64,000 nucleotides of DNA from Flagellimonas myxillae (GTDB lineage Bacteria; Bacteroidota; Bacteroidia; Flavobacteriales; Flavobacteriaceae), in contig NZ_JAMFLY010000002.1 of NCBI RefSeq assembly GCF_023502235.1, forward strand, positions 248,001 through 312,000. The letters are read 5' to 3'. Each line of letters opens with the position of its first letter. Position 1 is the first letter of the stretch. Positions 35,398 to 45,067 of this stretch are shown here, piece after piece. A program made the translations under genes and the position numbers. The notes beneath the pieces were generated by a model. The model ran no database searches and was not told the DNA's origin. It saw only the letters and a program-made list of their open reading frames with translations.

Positions 35398-35408
35398 ATT
35401 GCTTTGAA

Positions 35409-36677
35409 ATGGTAAAATACCAGTTTGCCATCTTGTTGAGTGTCATCTTTTTGGGATGTTCAAGCGATGATGGTATTGGGCCCGCTCCTGGTGATGGAAA
35501 TAATGGAGGGGGCAATCCAAACCCAACAAATATTGGAACCGGTGAGGTGGCAAGGGGACTTACCCCATGCGACGGAGGAATGGCGGCCATTTATCCCTGT
35601 GATGGATATGATTTGTTGTTTCAGATGGATCTCTCGGCTTTTGCAGGGGCCTTTGGAAACGACATCTGGGGCTGGACCGACACTGCCAACAATAAGGAAT
35701 ATGCCTTGGTGGGGCTTGATAACGGTACTGCTTTTGTTGACATTACCGATACTTCCAATCCGATCTACATAGGAAAACTTCCAACAGCTACAGACAATAG
35801 TACATGGAGGGATGTAAAAGTATATAACAACCATGCATTTATTGTATCCGAGGCGGCAAACCACGGCATCCAAATTTTTGATTTGACCCGACTTCAAAAT
35901 GTACAGAGCCCACCACAGGTTTTAACCGCGGATGCACATTATACGGGTATCGGTAACGCGCACAACATTGTTATCAATGAGGAAGCTGGATATGCTTATC
36001 CCGTGGGAACAGCCCGAAACGATGCCTTTAACGGCGGGGTCCACTTTATAAGTATTCAAAGCCCAACAAGCCCGCAGCCAGTAGGAGGTTATGGCACCAA
36101 TGGTTATACCCACGACGCCCAAGTGATCACCTACCAAGGCCCTGATAACGACTATACGGGCCAGGAAATTTTTATTGGTGCCAACGAAAACCAAATCGCG
36201 ATTGTGGACATCACCGATAAATCCAATCCAACAGAAATCTCTACGATTAGCTATGGAAATTTGGGATATACCCATCAAGGGTGGTTTACTGAGGACCAAC
36301 GCTATTTTATCTTGGGCGATGAACTTGACGAAACGGATTTTGGGTTTAATTCCAGAACCCTGATTTTCGATTTTTCAGATTTGGACAGTCCGGTCTTGCA
36401 TACCACATATTTAGGCCCAACTACAGCCATAGACCACAATGGATATGTGATTGGGGATGAATTTTTTCTTGCCAACTATACCGCGGGAATGCGGGTTTTG
36501 GATATTTCAGATATTGAGAACGAGAACATTTCCGAAAAAGCATTTTTTGACACCTTCACGGCAAGTGACACTCCAAGTTTTAATGGCGCTTGGAGCGTTT
36601 ATCCATTTTTTGAAAGTGGCAAGATCATTATCAATGACATCAATTCTGGACTCTTTGTGGTTCAAAAATCCAATTAA
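35409..36677 (+). CDS. choice-of-anchor B family LVIVD-repeat lipoprotein
   Basis: A 422-residue lipoprotein. Signal peptide ends IFLGC (Cys 17), followed by a Gly/Pro/Asn-rich linker. The body is an LVIVD-type propeller (GTAFVDITDTSNPIYIGKLP, IQIFDLTRL, IAIVDITDKSNPTEIS, MRVLDISDIENE), matching the 'choice-of-anchor B' family whose members carry either a lipoprotein anchor, as here, or a T9SS anchor. No enzymatic motif is seen. The next lipoprotein gene starts 9 bp after its stop, likely one operon. Confidence 0.9.
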   Translation: MVKYQFAILLSVIFLGCSSDDGIGPAPGDGNNGGGNPNPTNIGTGEVARGLTPCDGGMAAIYPCDGYDLLFQMDLSAFAGAFGNDIWGWTDTANNKEYALVGLDNGTAFVDITDTSNPIYIGKLPTATDNSTWRDVKVYNNHAFIVSEAANHGIQIFDLTRLQNVQSPPQVLTADAHYTGIGNAHNIVINEEAGYAYPVGTARNDAFNGGVHFISIQSPTSPQPVGGYGTNGYTHDAQVITYQGPDNDYTGQEIFIGANENQIAIVDITDKSNPTEISTISYGNLGYTHQGWFTEDQRYFILGDELDETDFGFNSRTLIFDFSDLDSPVLHTTYLGPTTAIDHNGYVIGDEFFLANYTAGMRVLDISDIENENISEKAFFDTFTASDTPSFNGAWSVYPFFESGKIIINDINSGLFVVQKSN

Positions 36678-36686
36678 TTCCTTGCT

Positions 36687-38024
36687 ATGAAAAAGTTATT
36701 TGGATGTCTCGCCATACTTCTGGTTACGTCTTGCTTATCTGATGACTCCCAACCTCTTCCTATTACTACCACCTTCGAGGGGGAAGTAGATTGGATGAAA
36801 AGCTTTGGGGGAAGTGGTGAGGACACGGCCCAATCCGTGATTCAAACGGCAGATGGAGGCTATGCGATACTTGGATTCAGCAATAGCATGGACGGTGATC
36901 TAGCTGGTAAAACCACCGAGGTGAATGACTATTGGTTGCTAAAACTAGATGCCGAGGGAAATCTTATTTGGGGCCGGACCTATGGGGGCACCAAAGACGA
37001 TCGTGGGCAAAGCGTGATTCAAACCACGGATGGAGGGTATGCCATAGTGGGCTACGCCATGAGCGATGATGGCGATGGCAGCAACAATGAAGGTTTTCAT
37101 GACAATTGGATTTTACGACTGGGCCCAAACGGGAATATTTTATGGGAAAAAAGCTTTGGCTTTTCGGGCCATGACCATTCTTATGATGTTGTTGAGACCT
37201 CTGATGGCGGTTTTTTCTTTTCAGGATTTTTGGATGTTACCTCTTCTGGGGGCGCGGGTAATGAAGGCAAGGGCAATTACCTCACCAGACATGGGGTAGG
37301 GGAATTTTGGGGCACTAAATTGGATGCCGATGGTAATTTGGAATGGCGCAGATATTTTGGAGGCACCAATAACGATCGCTCTTATGGTGTGGTCTATTCG
37401 GATGATGGCGGGTTTGTTTTGGCGGGAGCTTCGGAAAGTGATGATTTTGATATTACCAGTCCCAAGGGAAGCTATGACTTTTGGGTGGTAAAGGTCGGAA
37501 GCAATGGGGACTTGCTCTGGCAAAAATCCTTCGGTGGCACTGGGATAGATAAAGGATATGATATCGCAAAAACCTTGGACGGAGGTTACGTGATTACCGG
37601 AAACACCTTCAGTTCGGATACGGATGTATCCCAAAACCATGGCGAATCAGATTTGTGGGTGATTAAGTTGGGTTCGAATGGGAATTTAGCTTGGGAAAAA
37701 ACCTATGGCGGGCTTGCCTTTGATGCCGGGCATGGGATATCTACCACAAGGGACGGAGGCTTTGTAATTGCTGGAAATTCCAAAAGCTCAGATGGGGACA
37801 CTACCGAAAACAAAGGCGAGAACGACTTATGGGTCCTTAAAACAGATGCCCAAGGTACAATCGAATATCAGCAAACTTTTGGTGGCTCTGGAATCGATTT
37901 TGGATTTGACGCCATTGAAAGTGCCGATGGTAGCCTAATTCTGGTGGGAGAAACCGCAAGTGATGACTTCCAAGGCCTACAACCCAAAGGAATGACCGAT
38001 CTGGTGGTCATTAAAATAAAATAA
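36687..38024 (+). CDS. seven-bladed beta-propeller lipoprotein
   Basis: A 445-residue lipoprotein, signal peptide ending LLVTSC (Cys 16). Seven repeats of about 52-60 residues share the pattern W-x-K-S-F-G-G-[ST]-x-x-D, DGGY-x-[IL]-x-G, D-x-W-[VL]-[LV]-K-[LV], Gn-x-x-W. They begin near 36, 94, 153, 218, 273, 332 and 391, exactly one propeller. Several repeats carry SDGD-like acidic turns that may bind calcium. The cargo or ligand is unknown. It follows the choice-of-anchor B gene. Confidence 0.85.
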   Translation: MKKLFGCLAILLVTSCLSDDSQPLPITTTFEGEVDWMKSFGGSGEDTAQSVIQTADGGYAILGFSNSMDGDLAGKTTEVNDYWLLKLDAEGNLIWGRTYGGTKDDRGQSVIQTTDGGYAIVGYAMSDDGDGSNNEGFHDNWILRLGPNGNILWEKSFGFSGHDHSYDVVETSDGGFFFSGFLDVTSSGGAGNEGKGNYLTRHGVGEFWGTKLDADGNLEWRRYFGGTNNDRSYGVVYSDDGGFVLAGASESDDFDITSPKGSYDFWVVKVGSNGDLLWQKSFGGTGIDKGYDIAKTLDGGYVITGNTFSSDTDVSQNHGESDLWVIKLGSNGNLAWEKTYGGLAFDAGHGISTTRDGGFVIAGNSKSSDGDTTENKGENDLWVLKTDAQGTIEYQQTFGGSGIDFGFDAIESADGSLILVGETASDDFQGLQPKGMTDLVVIKIK

Positions 38025-38105
38025 ACTCCCTATTCCATAGATAACCCCTATTGGATTATACATTATTATAATGTTAGTTAATGCGGTAAAACCCTACTAA
38101 ACACC

Positions 38106-38113
38106 TATATTTG
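38106..38113 (+). promoter_or_regulatory. -7 box (TATATTTG) of the suf operon
   Basis: A full TAnnTTTG match 28 bp before the sufA start codon. No TTTG or TTG stands 20 nt upstream (the region reads ATGCGG), so the promoter may need an activator or the call may be wrong. Confidence 0.4.
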
Positions 38114-38141
38114 TACGCTATTTAGAATAAATCCAAGTAGA

Positions 38142-38471
38142 ATGATAAAAGTTTCGGAAACAGCCAAACAAAAGGTGGTAAGCTTGATGACGGAAGAAGG
38201 CTTTGATGCTGCAACGGATTTTGTCCGTGTTGGCGTAAAAAGTGGAGGCTGTAGTGGATTGTCCTATGAACTGAATTTTGATAAATCCGCCGCAGAAAAC
38301 GACAAGGTTTTTGAAGATAATGCCGTGCGCATTATCGTGGATAAAAAGAGCTTCTTATACCTGGTTGGGACCACTTTGGAATATTCCGGAGGTCTTAACG
38401 GAAAAGGTTTTGTCTTCAATAATCCCAATGCCCAAAGAACTTGTGGCTGTGGGGAAAGCTTTTCACTCTAA
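38142..38471 (+). CDS. sufA: A-type iron-sulfur carrier
   Basis: A 109-residue HesB/IscA-family protein. The three conserved cysteines are present (SGGCSGLSY, Cys 37; CGCGESF, Cys 101 and 103). It carries Fe-S clusters from the SufBCD scaffold to target proteins. First gene of the suf locus, 44 bp ahead of sufB. Confidence 0.92.
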   Translation: MIKVSETAKQKVVSLMTEEGFDAATDFVRVGVKSGGCSGLSYELNFDKSAAENDKVFEDNAVRIIVDKKSFLYLVGTTLEYSGGLNGKGFVFNNPNAQRTCGCGESFSL

Positions 38472-38515
38472 TTAACATTGTTTATTGTCAATTGGTCATT
38501 GACGAATTGTAAAGT

Positions 38516-39961
38516 ATGGCTTATACAGAGGAAGAATTAAAAAAAGAACTGGAAACCAAGGAATATGAGTATGGTTTCTATACCGATATTGAATCCGACA
38601 CCTTCCCCAAGGGTTTAAGCGAGGACATTGTTATCGCTATTTCCCAGAAGAAACAGGAGCCCGAATGGATGACGGAATGGCGGTTGGAAGCCTTTCGTAT
38701 TTGGAAGGAAATGGAAGAGCCGGAATGGGCCAATGTCAAGTACGAAAAACCCAATTTCCAAGAGATTTCCTATTATTCAGCACCCAATAAAAAACCCAAA
38801 TACAATAGTTTGGATGAGGTAGATCCCGAATTATTGGACACCTTCAAACGTTTGGGCATTTCCTTGGACGAGCAGAAGAAATTGGCAGGGGTTGCTGTGG
38901 ATATTGTAATGGATTCTGTTTCCGTTGCCACCACATTCAAAAAGACCTTGGCTGAAAAAGGAATTATATTTTGTTCCATTTCCGAAGCCATTAAGGAGCA
39001 TCCCGAATTGGTTAAAAAGTACATTGGGACGGTGGTTCCACGAAAGGATAATTTTTATGCAGCGTTGAATTCCGCAGTGTTTTCCGATGGATCGTTTTGT
39101 TACATTCCAAAAGGAGTACGATGCCCCATGGAACTTTCCACATATTTCCGAATCAACCAAGCTGGTACCGGACAGTTCGAAAGGACATTGGTGATAGCTG
39201 ATGAGGGAAGTTATGTAAGTTATTTGGAGGGCTGTACCGCACCATCGAGGGATGAGAACCAACTGCACGCGGCAGTCGTGGAGCTTATTGCCCTGGATGA
39301 TGCCGAGATAAAATATTCCACGGTTCAGAACTGGTTCCCTGGCGATAAAGATGGCAACGGTGGAGTCTTCAATTTTGTGACCAAAAGGGGAATCTGCGAG
39401 ACCAATGCCAAGATTTCGTGGACACAGGTAGAAACCGGTTCGGCAGTAACATGGAAGTATCCTTCCTGTGTGTTGAAAGGGGACAATTCCATCGGGGAAT
39501 TCTATTCCATTGCAGTGACCAACAATTTTCAGCAAGCGGATACAGGGACCAAAATGATTCACTTGGGAAAAAACACTAAGAGTACCATCATTTCCAAAGG
39601 TATCTCTGCCGGGCAATCCCAAAACAGTTATCGCGGCTTGGTGCAGGTGAACAGCAGAGCTGAAAATGCCAGAAACTTTTCGCAGTGCGATTCGCTTTTG
39701 ATGGGAAATAAATGCGGGGCGCATACTTTTCCCTATATCGAAGCAAAAAACAAATCGGCCCAAATAGAACATGAGGCTACCACAAGCAAGATTGGGGAAG
39801 ATCAGATTTTCTATTGTAACCAAAGGGGTATCGATACAGAAAAGGCCATTGCCCTGATCGTAAACGGATTTAGCAAGGAAGTACTGAACAAGCTTCCCAT
39901 GGAGTTTGCCGTGGAAGCACAAAAATTATTGGAAATAAGCCTGGAGGGCTCAGTAGGATAG
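38516..39961 (+). CDS. sufB: Fe-S cluster assembly scaffold SufB
   Basis: A 481-residue scaffold subunit of the SufBC2D complex. Conserved blocks include [57 protein letters not shown] and the C-terminal [20 protein letters not shown]. Length is standard. An inverted repeat of REP type separates it from sufC. Confidence 0.97.
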   Translation: MAYTEEELKKELETKEYEYGFYTDIESDTFPKGLSEDIVIAISQKKQEPEWMTEWRLEAFRIWKEMEEPEWANVKYEKPNFQEISYYSAPNKKPKYNSLDEVDPELLDTFKRLGISLDEQKKLAGVAVDIVMDSVSVATTFKKTLAEKGIIFCSISEAIKEHPELVKKYIGTVVPRKDNFYAALNSAVFSDGSFCYIPKGVRCPMELSTYFRINQAGTGQFERTLVIADEGSYVSYLEGCTAPSRDENQLHAAVVELIALDDAEIKYSTVQNWFPGDKDGNGGVFNFVTKRGICETNAKISWTQVETGSAVTWKYPSCVLKGDNSIGEFYSIAVTNNFQQADTGTKMIHLGKNTKSTIISKGISAGQSQNSYRGLVQVNSRAENARNFSQCDSLLMGNKCGAHTFPYIEAKNKSAQIEHEATTSKIGEDQIFYCNQRGIDTEKAIALIVNGFSKEVLNKLPMEFAVEAQKLLEISLEGSVG

Positions 39962-39963
39962 CC

Positions 39964-40007
39964 TCGACTCCGCTCAGCTTCCTGCTAGGTTGATTGAGCG
40001 TAGCCGA
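39964..40007. repeat. REP-like inverted pair between sufB and sufC
   Basis: TCGACTCCGCTCA (39964-39976) faces TGAGCGTAGCCGA (39995-40007), complementary at 11 of 13 positions with an 18-nt loop. Same unit as at 6493 and 45068. It begins 2 bp after the sufB stop and would form a stem within the suf transcript. Confidence 0.65.
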
Positions 40008-40044
40008 AATCAAATAATTCAAACAAAGAAGACAATTTTTGAAA

Positions 40045-40797
40045 ATGCTAGAGATAAAGAATTTACATGCCAGCGTAGAGGACAAAGAAATCCTTAAGGG
40101 AATCAACCTTCAGGTAAATCCAGGGGAAGTTCATGCCATAATGGGCCCCAATGGGTCTGGGAAAAGTACCTTGGCTTCGGTAATTGCAGGTAAAGAAGAA
40201 TTTGAGGTTAAAAAAGGAAGCATTGCCTTGGAAGGTGAAGATTTGGAAGAGTTGGCTCCAGAAGAAAGAGCTCATAAAGGGATTTTTCTTTCCTTTCAAT
40301 ATCCTGTTGAAATTCCAGGGGTATCGGTGACCAACTTTATGAGAACTGCCATCAATGAATCAAGAAAAGCAAGAGGATTGGAGGATATGCCCGCCAATCA
40401 AATGCTAAAGCTGATTCGTGAGAAATCCGAGATGTTGGAAATTGACCGTAAGTTTTTGTCACGCTCCCTCAATGAAGGGTTTTCTGGAGGAGAGAAAAAA
40501 CGGAATGAGATTTTCCAAATGGCAATGATGGAGCCCAAGTTGGCCATTTTGGATGAAACGGATTCCGGTTTGGATATTGATGCGCTTCGTATTGTGGCCA
40601 ATGGGGTAAACAAACTGCGCGGTAAGGAGAATGCCATTATCGTGATCACACACTATCAAAGATTGCTAGAATACATCGTCCCAGATTTTGTGCATGTTTT
40701 GCACGACGGAAAGATTGTTAAATCAGGAACCAAGGAACTGGCCTTGGAATTGGAGGATAAAGGTTACGACTGGATAAAGCAGGAGACGGTTGTATAG
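40045..40797 (+). CDS. sufC: Fe-S cluster assembly ATPase SufC
   Basis: A 250-residue ABC-type ATPase. Walker A GPNGSGKSTL, signature FSGGEKKRNEIFQ, Walker B LAILDETDSGLD, with the SufC-specific SFQYPVEIPGVSV. ATP hydrolysis drives shape change in SufBCD. An in-frame TTG lies 6 bp upstream; ATG at 40045 is the start. Confidence 0.97.
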   Translation: MLEIKNLHASVEDKEILKGINLQVNPGEVHAIMGPNGSGKSTLASVIAGKEEFEVKKGSIALEGEDLEELAPEERAHKGIFLSFQYPVEIPGVSVTNFMRTAINESRKARGLEDMPANQMLKLIREKSEMLEIDRKFLSRSLNEGFSGGEKKRNEIFQMAMMEPKLAILDETDSGLDIDALRIVANGVNKLRGKENAIIVITHYQRLLEYIVPDFVHVLHDGKIVKSGTKELALELEDKGYDWIKQETVV

Positions 40798-40858
40798 GAA
40801 ACAGAATTGAGACTTCAGACATTAGATTTCAGAGTACTGATAACTGAACACTGATTAT

Positions 40859-42175
40859 ATGGATTTAAAAGATAAATTACTTTCTTCATTTATAGCTTTT
40901 GAGAATAATGTGGATTTGGATAGTCCAGTTCACGAGGTTCGCTCGGAGGCCATTAAAAATTTTGAAGCAAAAGGGTTTCCTTCCAAAAAAGAGGAAGCTT
41001 GGAAATATACTTCTTTGAACAGTATTCAAAAGGTGGACTTCAGCGTTTTTCCAAAGCAAGAGAATACGCTGGATTATAAGGATATAAAAAAGTACTTTCT
41101 TCACGAAATAGACACATACAAGATTGTTTTTATAGATGGTGTTTATAGTTCTTACCTATCCGAAACCACTCATGATGGAGTGGATGTTTGTTTAATGAGC
41201 GCTGCGTTTAGCAAACCCATGTACAAGCAGATCATAGAGCTTTATTTTAATAAAGTAGCTTCCAAAGATGAATCGCTTACTACCTTGAATACCGCTTTTA
41301 GTCGAGAGGGGGCCTATATCTATATCCCAAAGAACAAAGCACCAAGAAAACCTATTCAGATTGTACATTTTGCTACGGGCAACGAGGCGGCTATGATGCT
41401 ACAACCCAGGAACCTGATCATTGCAGAGGAAAATGCGGAAGTACAGATTATAGAACGACACCAAAGTTTAACTGGGAATGAGGTATTCACCAATTCCGTG
41501 ACAGAAATTTTCGCGGCCAAGGATGCCAATGTGGATTACTATAAAGTCCAAAACGATGCCAAGACCGCTTCATTGGTAGACAATACCTATATTGCCCAAA
41601 AGGACAACAGTGTGGTTAGGGTACACACCTTTTCGTTCGGCGGAAAGTTGATTCGCAACAATCTGAACTTCTACCAAAACGGGCAACATGTGGATTCCAC
41701 CTTAAAAGGGGTGACCATTTTGGGCGAAAAACAGCATGTGGACCATCATACCTTGGTGCACCATGCGCAGCCCAATTGCGAGAGTCATCAGGATTATAAG
41801 GGAATTTTCGGGGAGAAATCTACAGGAGTCTTTAATGGAAAGATCATTGTGGACCAAATCGCCCAAAAGACAAACGCCTTTCAGCAAAACAACAATATAC
41901 TTTTGAGTGATAAGGCCACCATCAATACCAAGCCCCAATTGGAAATTTTTGCAGATGACGTGAAGTGTTCGCACGGATGTACCATTGGCCAGTTGGACGA
42001 GGATGCTCTTTTCTACCTTCAATCCCGAGGGATTCCAAAAAAGGAAGCCACAGCATTGTTGATGTATGCCTTTGCCAATAATGTGTTGGAGAGCGTACGA
42101 ATTCCAGAGGTAAAAAAACGAATCAACAAGATAATTGCCACGACCTTGGGGGTAAGAGTAGGTTTTGATCTTTAA
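40859..42175 (+). CDS. sufD: Fe-S cluster assembly protein SufD
   Basis: A 438-residue SufD, the paralogue of SufB. Seen: FPSKKEEAWKYTSLNSI at the N-terminus, LKGVTILGEKQHVDHHTLVH, CESHQDYKGIFGEKSTGVF and CSHGCTIGQLDEDALFYLQS near the C-terminus. Its TAA shares a base with the ATG of the next gene (TAATG). Confidence 0.96.
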   Translation: MDLKDKLLSSFIAFENNVDLDSPVHEVRSEAIKNFEAKGFPSKKEEAWKYTSLNSIQKVDFSVFPKQENTLDYKDIKKYFLHEIDTYKIVFIDGVYSSYLSETTHDGVDVCLMSAAFSKPMYKQIIELYFNKVASKDESLTTLNTAFSREGAYIYIPKNKAPRKPIQIVHFATGNEAAMMLQPRNLIIAEENAEVQIIERHQSLTGNEVFTNSVTEIFAAKDANVDYYKVQNDAKTASLVDNTYIAQKDNSVVRVHTFSFGGKLIRNNLNFYQNGQHVDSTLKGVTILGEKQHVDHHTLVHHAQPNCESHQDYKGIFGEKSTGVFNGKIIVDQIAQKTNAFQQNNNILLSDKATINTKPQLEIFADDVKCSHGCTIGQLDEDALFYLQSRGIPKKEATALLMYAFANNVLESVRIPEVKKRINKIIATTLGVRVGFDL

Positions 42176-42912
42176 TGCCATTAGCAGTTTTTCGGATTCG
42201 CATGAGGCACCAAAATAAATCTAATTTCAATAGGCATTTACACGTTTTAACTGTTGGCACCTTTATTTTTCTTGTGCTAAACGTGTTTTCGCAAGATCAA
42301 AAATATGGGGTGTTGGCCGGGGGAAATTTCAGCAATCTGTTGGGGGATTACGAGGAAATTATCCCTTCTGAAAGAAGGCTTTCAATTCATTTAGGTGTTT
42401 TTGGAGATTTTGCAATATCCCCAAAAGTGAGTGTCGTACCCCAACTTATTTATTCCTCCCAAGGGTTAAGGGATACCGGGATAGCAACTGTATTTCCAAC
42501 TTTTGAGTTTGAAAATGGGAATCTGGTCGAAGGAACCACAACTATTACGTCTGAAGGATCTTATATTCTTGACTATTTAACAGCTCCCATTCAATTAAAA
42601 TATGCCGTGGGCAAGGACTTTAATTTGGTTATTGGTCCACAAGTGGCCTTTTTGGTTGATGGAAGATTTAGAGGGACCACTACCATTGATGGGGTTACGG
42701 AAAAAGACAATTCGAATGTGGATGTCTCGGAAAAGTTTGACTACGGGGGATTTGTTGGAGTTGCCTACAAACCTTTAAGCAAGATGTTTGTAGAACTAAA
42801 GTATTATCAAGGTTTTGCCGACACCAATAAAAATGAGGATTTTATTATTGGGGGTGACGTTACAATGCGCAATTCCATATTTCAAATGTCTTTGGGCTAT
42901 TATATATTTTAA
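42175..42912 (+). CDS. outer membrane beta-barrel protein inside the suf operon
   Basis: A 245-residue PorT/OmpA-like barrel protein. Signal peptide ends LVLNVFSQ (about residue 40). Then alternating strands: YGVLAGGNFSNLLGDYEEII, HLGVFGDFAISPKVSVVPQL, LDYLTAPIQLKYAVGKDFNL, YGGFVGVAYKPLSKMFVELK, with the aromatic C-terminal FQMSLGYYIF typical of outer membrane insertion. It is squeezed between sufD (1-bp overlap) and sufS (3-bp gap), so it is cotranscribed with Fe-S assembly genes although it is unrelated in function. ATG at 42202 is an alternative start. Confidence 0.82.
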   Translation: MPLAVFRIRMRHQNKSNFNRHLHVLTVGTFIFLVLNVFSQDQKYGVLAGGNFSNLLGDYEEIIPSERRLSIHLGVFGDFAISPKVSVVPQLIYSSQGLRDTGIATVFPTFEFENGNLVEGTTTITSEGSYILDYLTAPIQLKYAVGKDFNLVIGPQVAFLVDGRFRGTTTIDGVTEKDNSNVDVSEKFDYGGFVGVAYKPLSKMFVELKYYQGFADTNKNEDFIIGGDVTMRNSIFQMSLGYYIF

Positions 42913-42915
42913 TGG

Positions 42916-44142
42916 ATGAAGGACTTAGGTAAAGACATACAAAAAATTCGGAAGGATTTTCCAATTCTTCAAAGGCAGGTCAATGGGCAAACCTTGGTGT
43001 ATTTGGACAATGCCGCAACGTCACAGACCCCACAACAGGTCATTGATGTTATTGTGGACTACTACCATGGATACAATGCAAACATTCACCGTGGAGTGCA
43101 TACCTTATCGCAAGAGGCCACTGATGCCTATGAGGAGGCCAGAAAAAAGATTCAATCCCATTTTAGTATTGGCAAACCCCATGAAGTGATCTTTACTTCA
43201 GGCACCACGCATAGTATCAATATGGTAGCCAATGGATTTGCTTCTCTTTTGAAGGAAGGCGACGAAATACTGGTTTCGGCCATGGAGCACCATTCCAATA
43301 TTGTGCCATGGCAAATGCTGTGTGAAAAAACGGGAGGTACACTAAAAGTGATTCCCATGAATGAAAATGGGGAATTGGTCATGGAAGAATTCCATAATTT
43401 GCTTTCCGATAAGACCAAATTGGTTTTCTGTAACCATGTTTCCAATGCGTTGGGTACCATCAACCCAATTGAAGAAATAATTGATGCTGCGCACAATGTA
43501 GGCGCTGCAGTTTTGATAGATGGAGCGCAAGCCGCACCCCATATTAAAGCGGACGTGCAGGCTTTGAATGTGGATTTCTACACCGCATCGGCCCATAAAA
43601 TGTGTGGCCCTACCGGGGTGGGAATGTTGTATGGAAAAGAGGAATGGTTGCAAAAACTCCCTCCCTATCAAGGAGGAGGTGAGATGATTGCAGAGGTGAC
43701 CTTTGAAAAGACCACCTATGCCGATTTACCGCATAAATTTGAAGCGGGAACTCCCAATATTTGTGGCGGGATTGCTTTCGGCGCGGCACTGGACTATCTG
43801 AACAGCATCGGAATGGAAGCCATAGCCCAATACGAATCGGACTTACTTGAGTATGCCACGGAGCAGTTGTTAAGTATTGAGGGACTCCGGATTTACGGCA
43901 CGGCAGAGGACAAGACTTCGGTGATTTCATTTAATATAGAGGGCATTCACCCATATGATATCGGAACCATTTTGGACAAATTGGGCATCGCCGTACGTAC
44001 CGGTCACCATTGCGCCCAACCCATTATGGATTTTTATGGCATTCCGGGAACTGTACGTGCCAGTTTTAGTTTCTACAACACCAAGGAAGAAGTGGATGTG
44101 CTGGTGGCAGGAGTCAAACGGGCCAGGAACATGCTGCTCTAG
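42916..44142 (+). CDS. sufS: cysteine desulfurase SufS
   Basis: A 408-residue PLP enzyme that takes sulfur from cysteine for Fe-S clusters. PLP lysine in TASAHKMCGPTG; active-site cysteine in RTGHHCAQPIMDFYG; N-terminus YLDNAATSQTPQQVID. SufS rather than NifS/IscS by this Cys-loop form and context. Confidence 0.96.
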   Translation: MKDLGKDIQKIRKDFPILQRQVNGQTLVYLDNAATSQTPQQVIDVIVDYYHGYNANIHRGVHTLSQEATDAYEEARKKIQSHFSIGKPHEVIFTSGTTHSINMVANGFASLLKEGDEILVSAMEHHSNIVPWQMLCEKTGGTLKVIPMNENGELVMEEFHNLLSDKTKLVFCNHVSNALGTINPIEEIIDAAHNVGAAVLIDGAQAAPHIKADVQALNVDFYTASAHKMCGPTGVGMLYGKEEWLQKLPPYQGGGEMIAEVTFEKTTYADLPHKFEAGTPNICGGIAFGAALDYLNSIGMEAIAQYESDLLEYATEQLLSIEGLRIYGTAEDKTSVISFNIEGIHPYDIGTILDKLGIAVRTGHHCAQPIMDFYGIPGTVRASFSFYNTKEEVDVLVAGVKRARNMLL

Positions 44143-44167
44143 CCTAAAGTTATCTTTATCATAAAGG

Positions 44168-44199
44168 TTTGATGGGCAGGAGCCTGAATTGTATTTTTG
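44168..44199 (+). promoter_or_regulatory. internal promoter before sufE (TTTG-N20-TATTTTTG)
   Basis: TTTG at 44168-44171, 20 nt, TATTTTTG at 44192-44199, with ATG 14 bp further on. A full consensus match in the 71-bp sufS-sufE gap, so sufE-sufT-DUF2480 can be expressed apart from sufA-S. Confidence 0.65.
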
Positions 44200-44213
44200 A
44201 ACAAAATTAATAG

Positions 44214-44636
44214 ATGACCATAGCTGAATTACAGGAAGAGATTGTTGATGAGTTTTCCATGTTCGATGATTGGATGCAGCGGTACGAATACATGATCGAA
44301 CTTGGCAAATCCCTTCCTTTGATCCAAGATCAATATAAAACGGAGGACCATATCATTAAAGGTTGTCAGAGCAAGGTTTGGGTACATGCTGAGCTAGACA
44401 CTGACAAATTGGTGTTTACAGCGGATAGTGATGCTATTATCACCAAAGGGATCATAGCGATTTTGATTCGTGCTTTTAGCAATCAGAAGCCTCAAGATAT
44501 CATTGATGCCAATACAGAATTTATTGATGAGATTGGACTTAAGGAACATTTATCGCCCACAAGGGCCAATGGTTTGGTAAGTATGATCAAGCAGTTGAAG
44601 TTGTATGCCGTGGCCTATCAGACACAGTTGAATTGA
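44214..44636 (+). CDS. sufE: sulfur acceptor SufE
   Basis: A 140-residue SufE that accepts persulfide from SufS. Motif HIIKGCQSKVWVHAE with acceptor Cys 51, and SRAFSNQ-like segment IRAFSNQKPQDI. Normal length. Confidence 0.94.
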   Translation: MTIAELQEEIVDEFSMFDDWMQRYEYMIELGKSLPLIQDQYKTEDHIIKGCQSKVWVHAELDTDKLVFTADSDAIITKGIIAILIRAFSNQKPQDIIDANTEFIDEIGLKEHLSPTRANGLVSMIKQLKLYAVAYQTQLN

Positions 44637-44710
44637 GTTTAGAAGGTTAAGAGTTTAGGAGTTTATAGGGCTTCTAAACCAATAAACATCTAAACACCTA
44701 AACTAAAAAA

Positions 44711-45040
44711 ATGAGCGAAGAAACCACTATAGATATCCAAGAACTCGGCGAGAAGATCGTTGGGGTGCTCAAGACGATATACGACCCAGAGATTCCAGTG
44801 GACATTTACGAACTGGGATTGATCTACGACGTGTTTGTCAATGAGGATTACGATGTGAAGATTCTAATGACCTTGACCACACCCAATTGCCCGGTGGCCG
44901 AAACACTTCCGGTTGAGGTTGAGGAAAAGGTAAAATCCTTGGATATATTGAAAGATGTGGAGGTGGAAATCACCTTTGACCCCCCTTGGACCCAGGACTT
45001 GATGAGCGAGGAGGCGAAGTTGGAGTTGGGGCTTCTTTAA
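44711..45040 (+). CDS. sufT: DUF59/MIP18 family Fe-S assembly factor SufT
   Basis: A 109-residue MIP18/DUF59 protein. Typical run KTIYDPEIPVDIYELGLIYD and MTLTTPNCPVAETLP with the conserved cysteine. SufT-type proteins help cluster maturation. The 74-bp spacer to sufE holds repeated TTTAG/CTAAA words that can fold back on each other. Confidence 0.9.
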   Translation: MSEETTIDIQELGEKIVGVLKTIYDPEIPVDIYELGLIYDVFVNEDYDVKILMTLTTPNCPVAETLPVEVEEKVKSLDILKDVEVEITFDPPWTQDLMSEEAKLELGLL

Positions 45041-45067
45041 GCAGCAAGATGTGTTCCGAACGGATGC

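Noticed and set aside
35344-35408. TPP riboswitch ahead of thiL
   Set aside because: The gap is only 65 bp and AT-rich, with no CUGAGA-type core or room for the fold.
38485-38510. TTGACGAAT-like word before sufB as a further regulatory box
   Set aside because: Only one half-site is present; the other nearby word is inverted and not at 21 bp.
38831-39922. 363-codon open frame on the minus strand
   Set aside because: Lies wholly inside sufB, which is certain; the translation is rich in Cys, His and Phe and resembles no protein. Antisense shadow.
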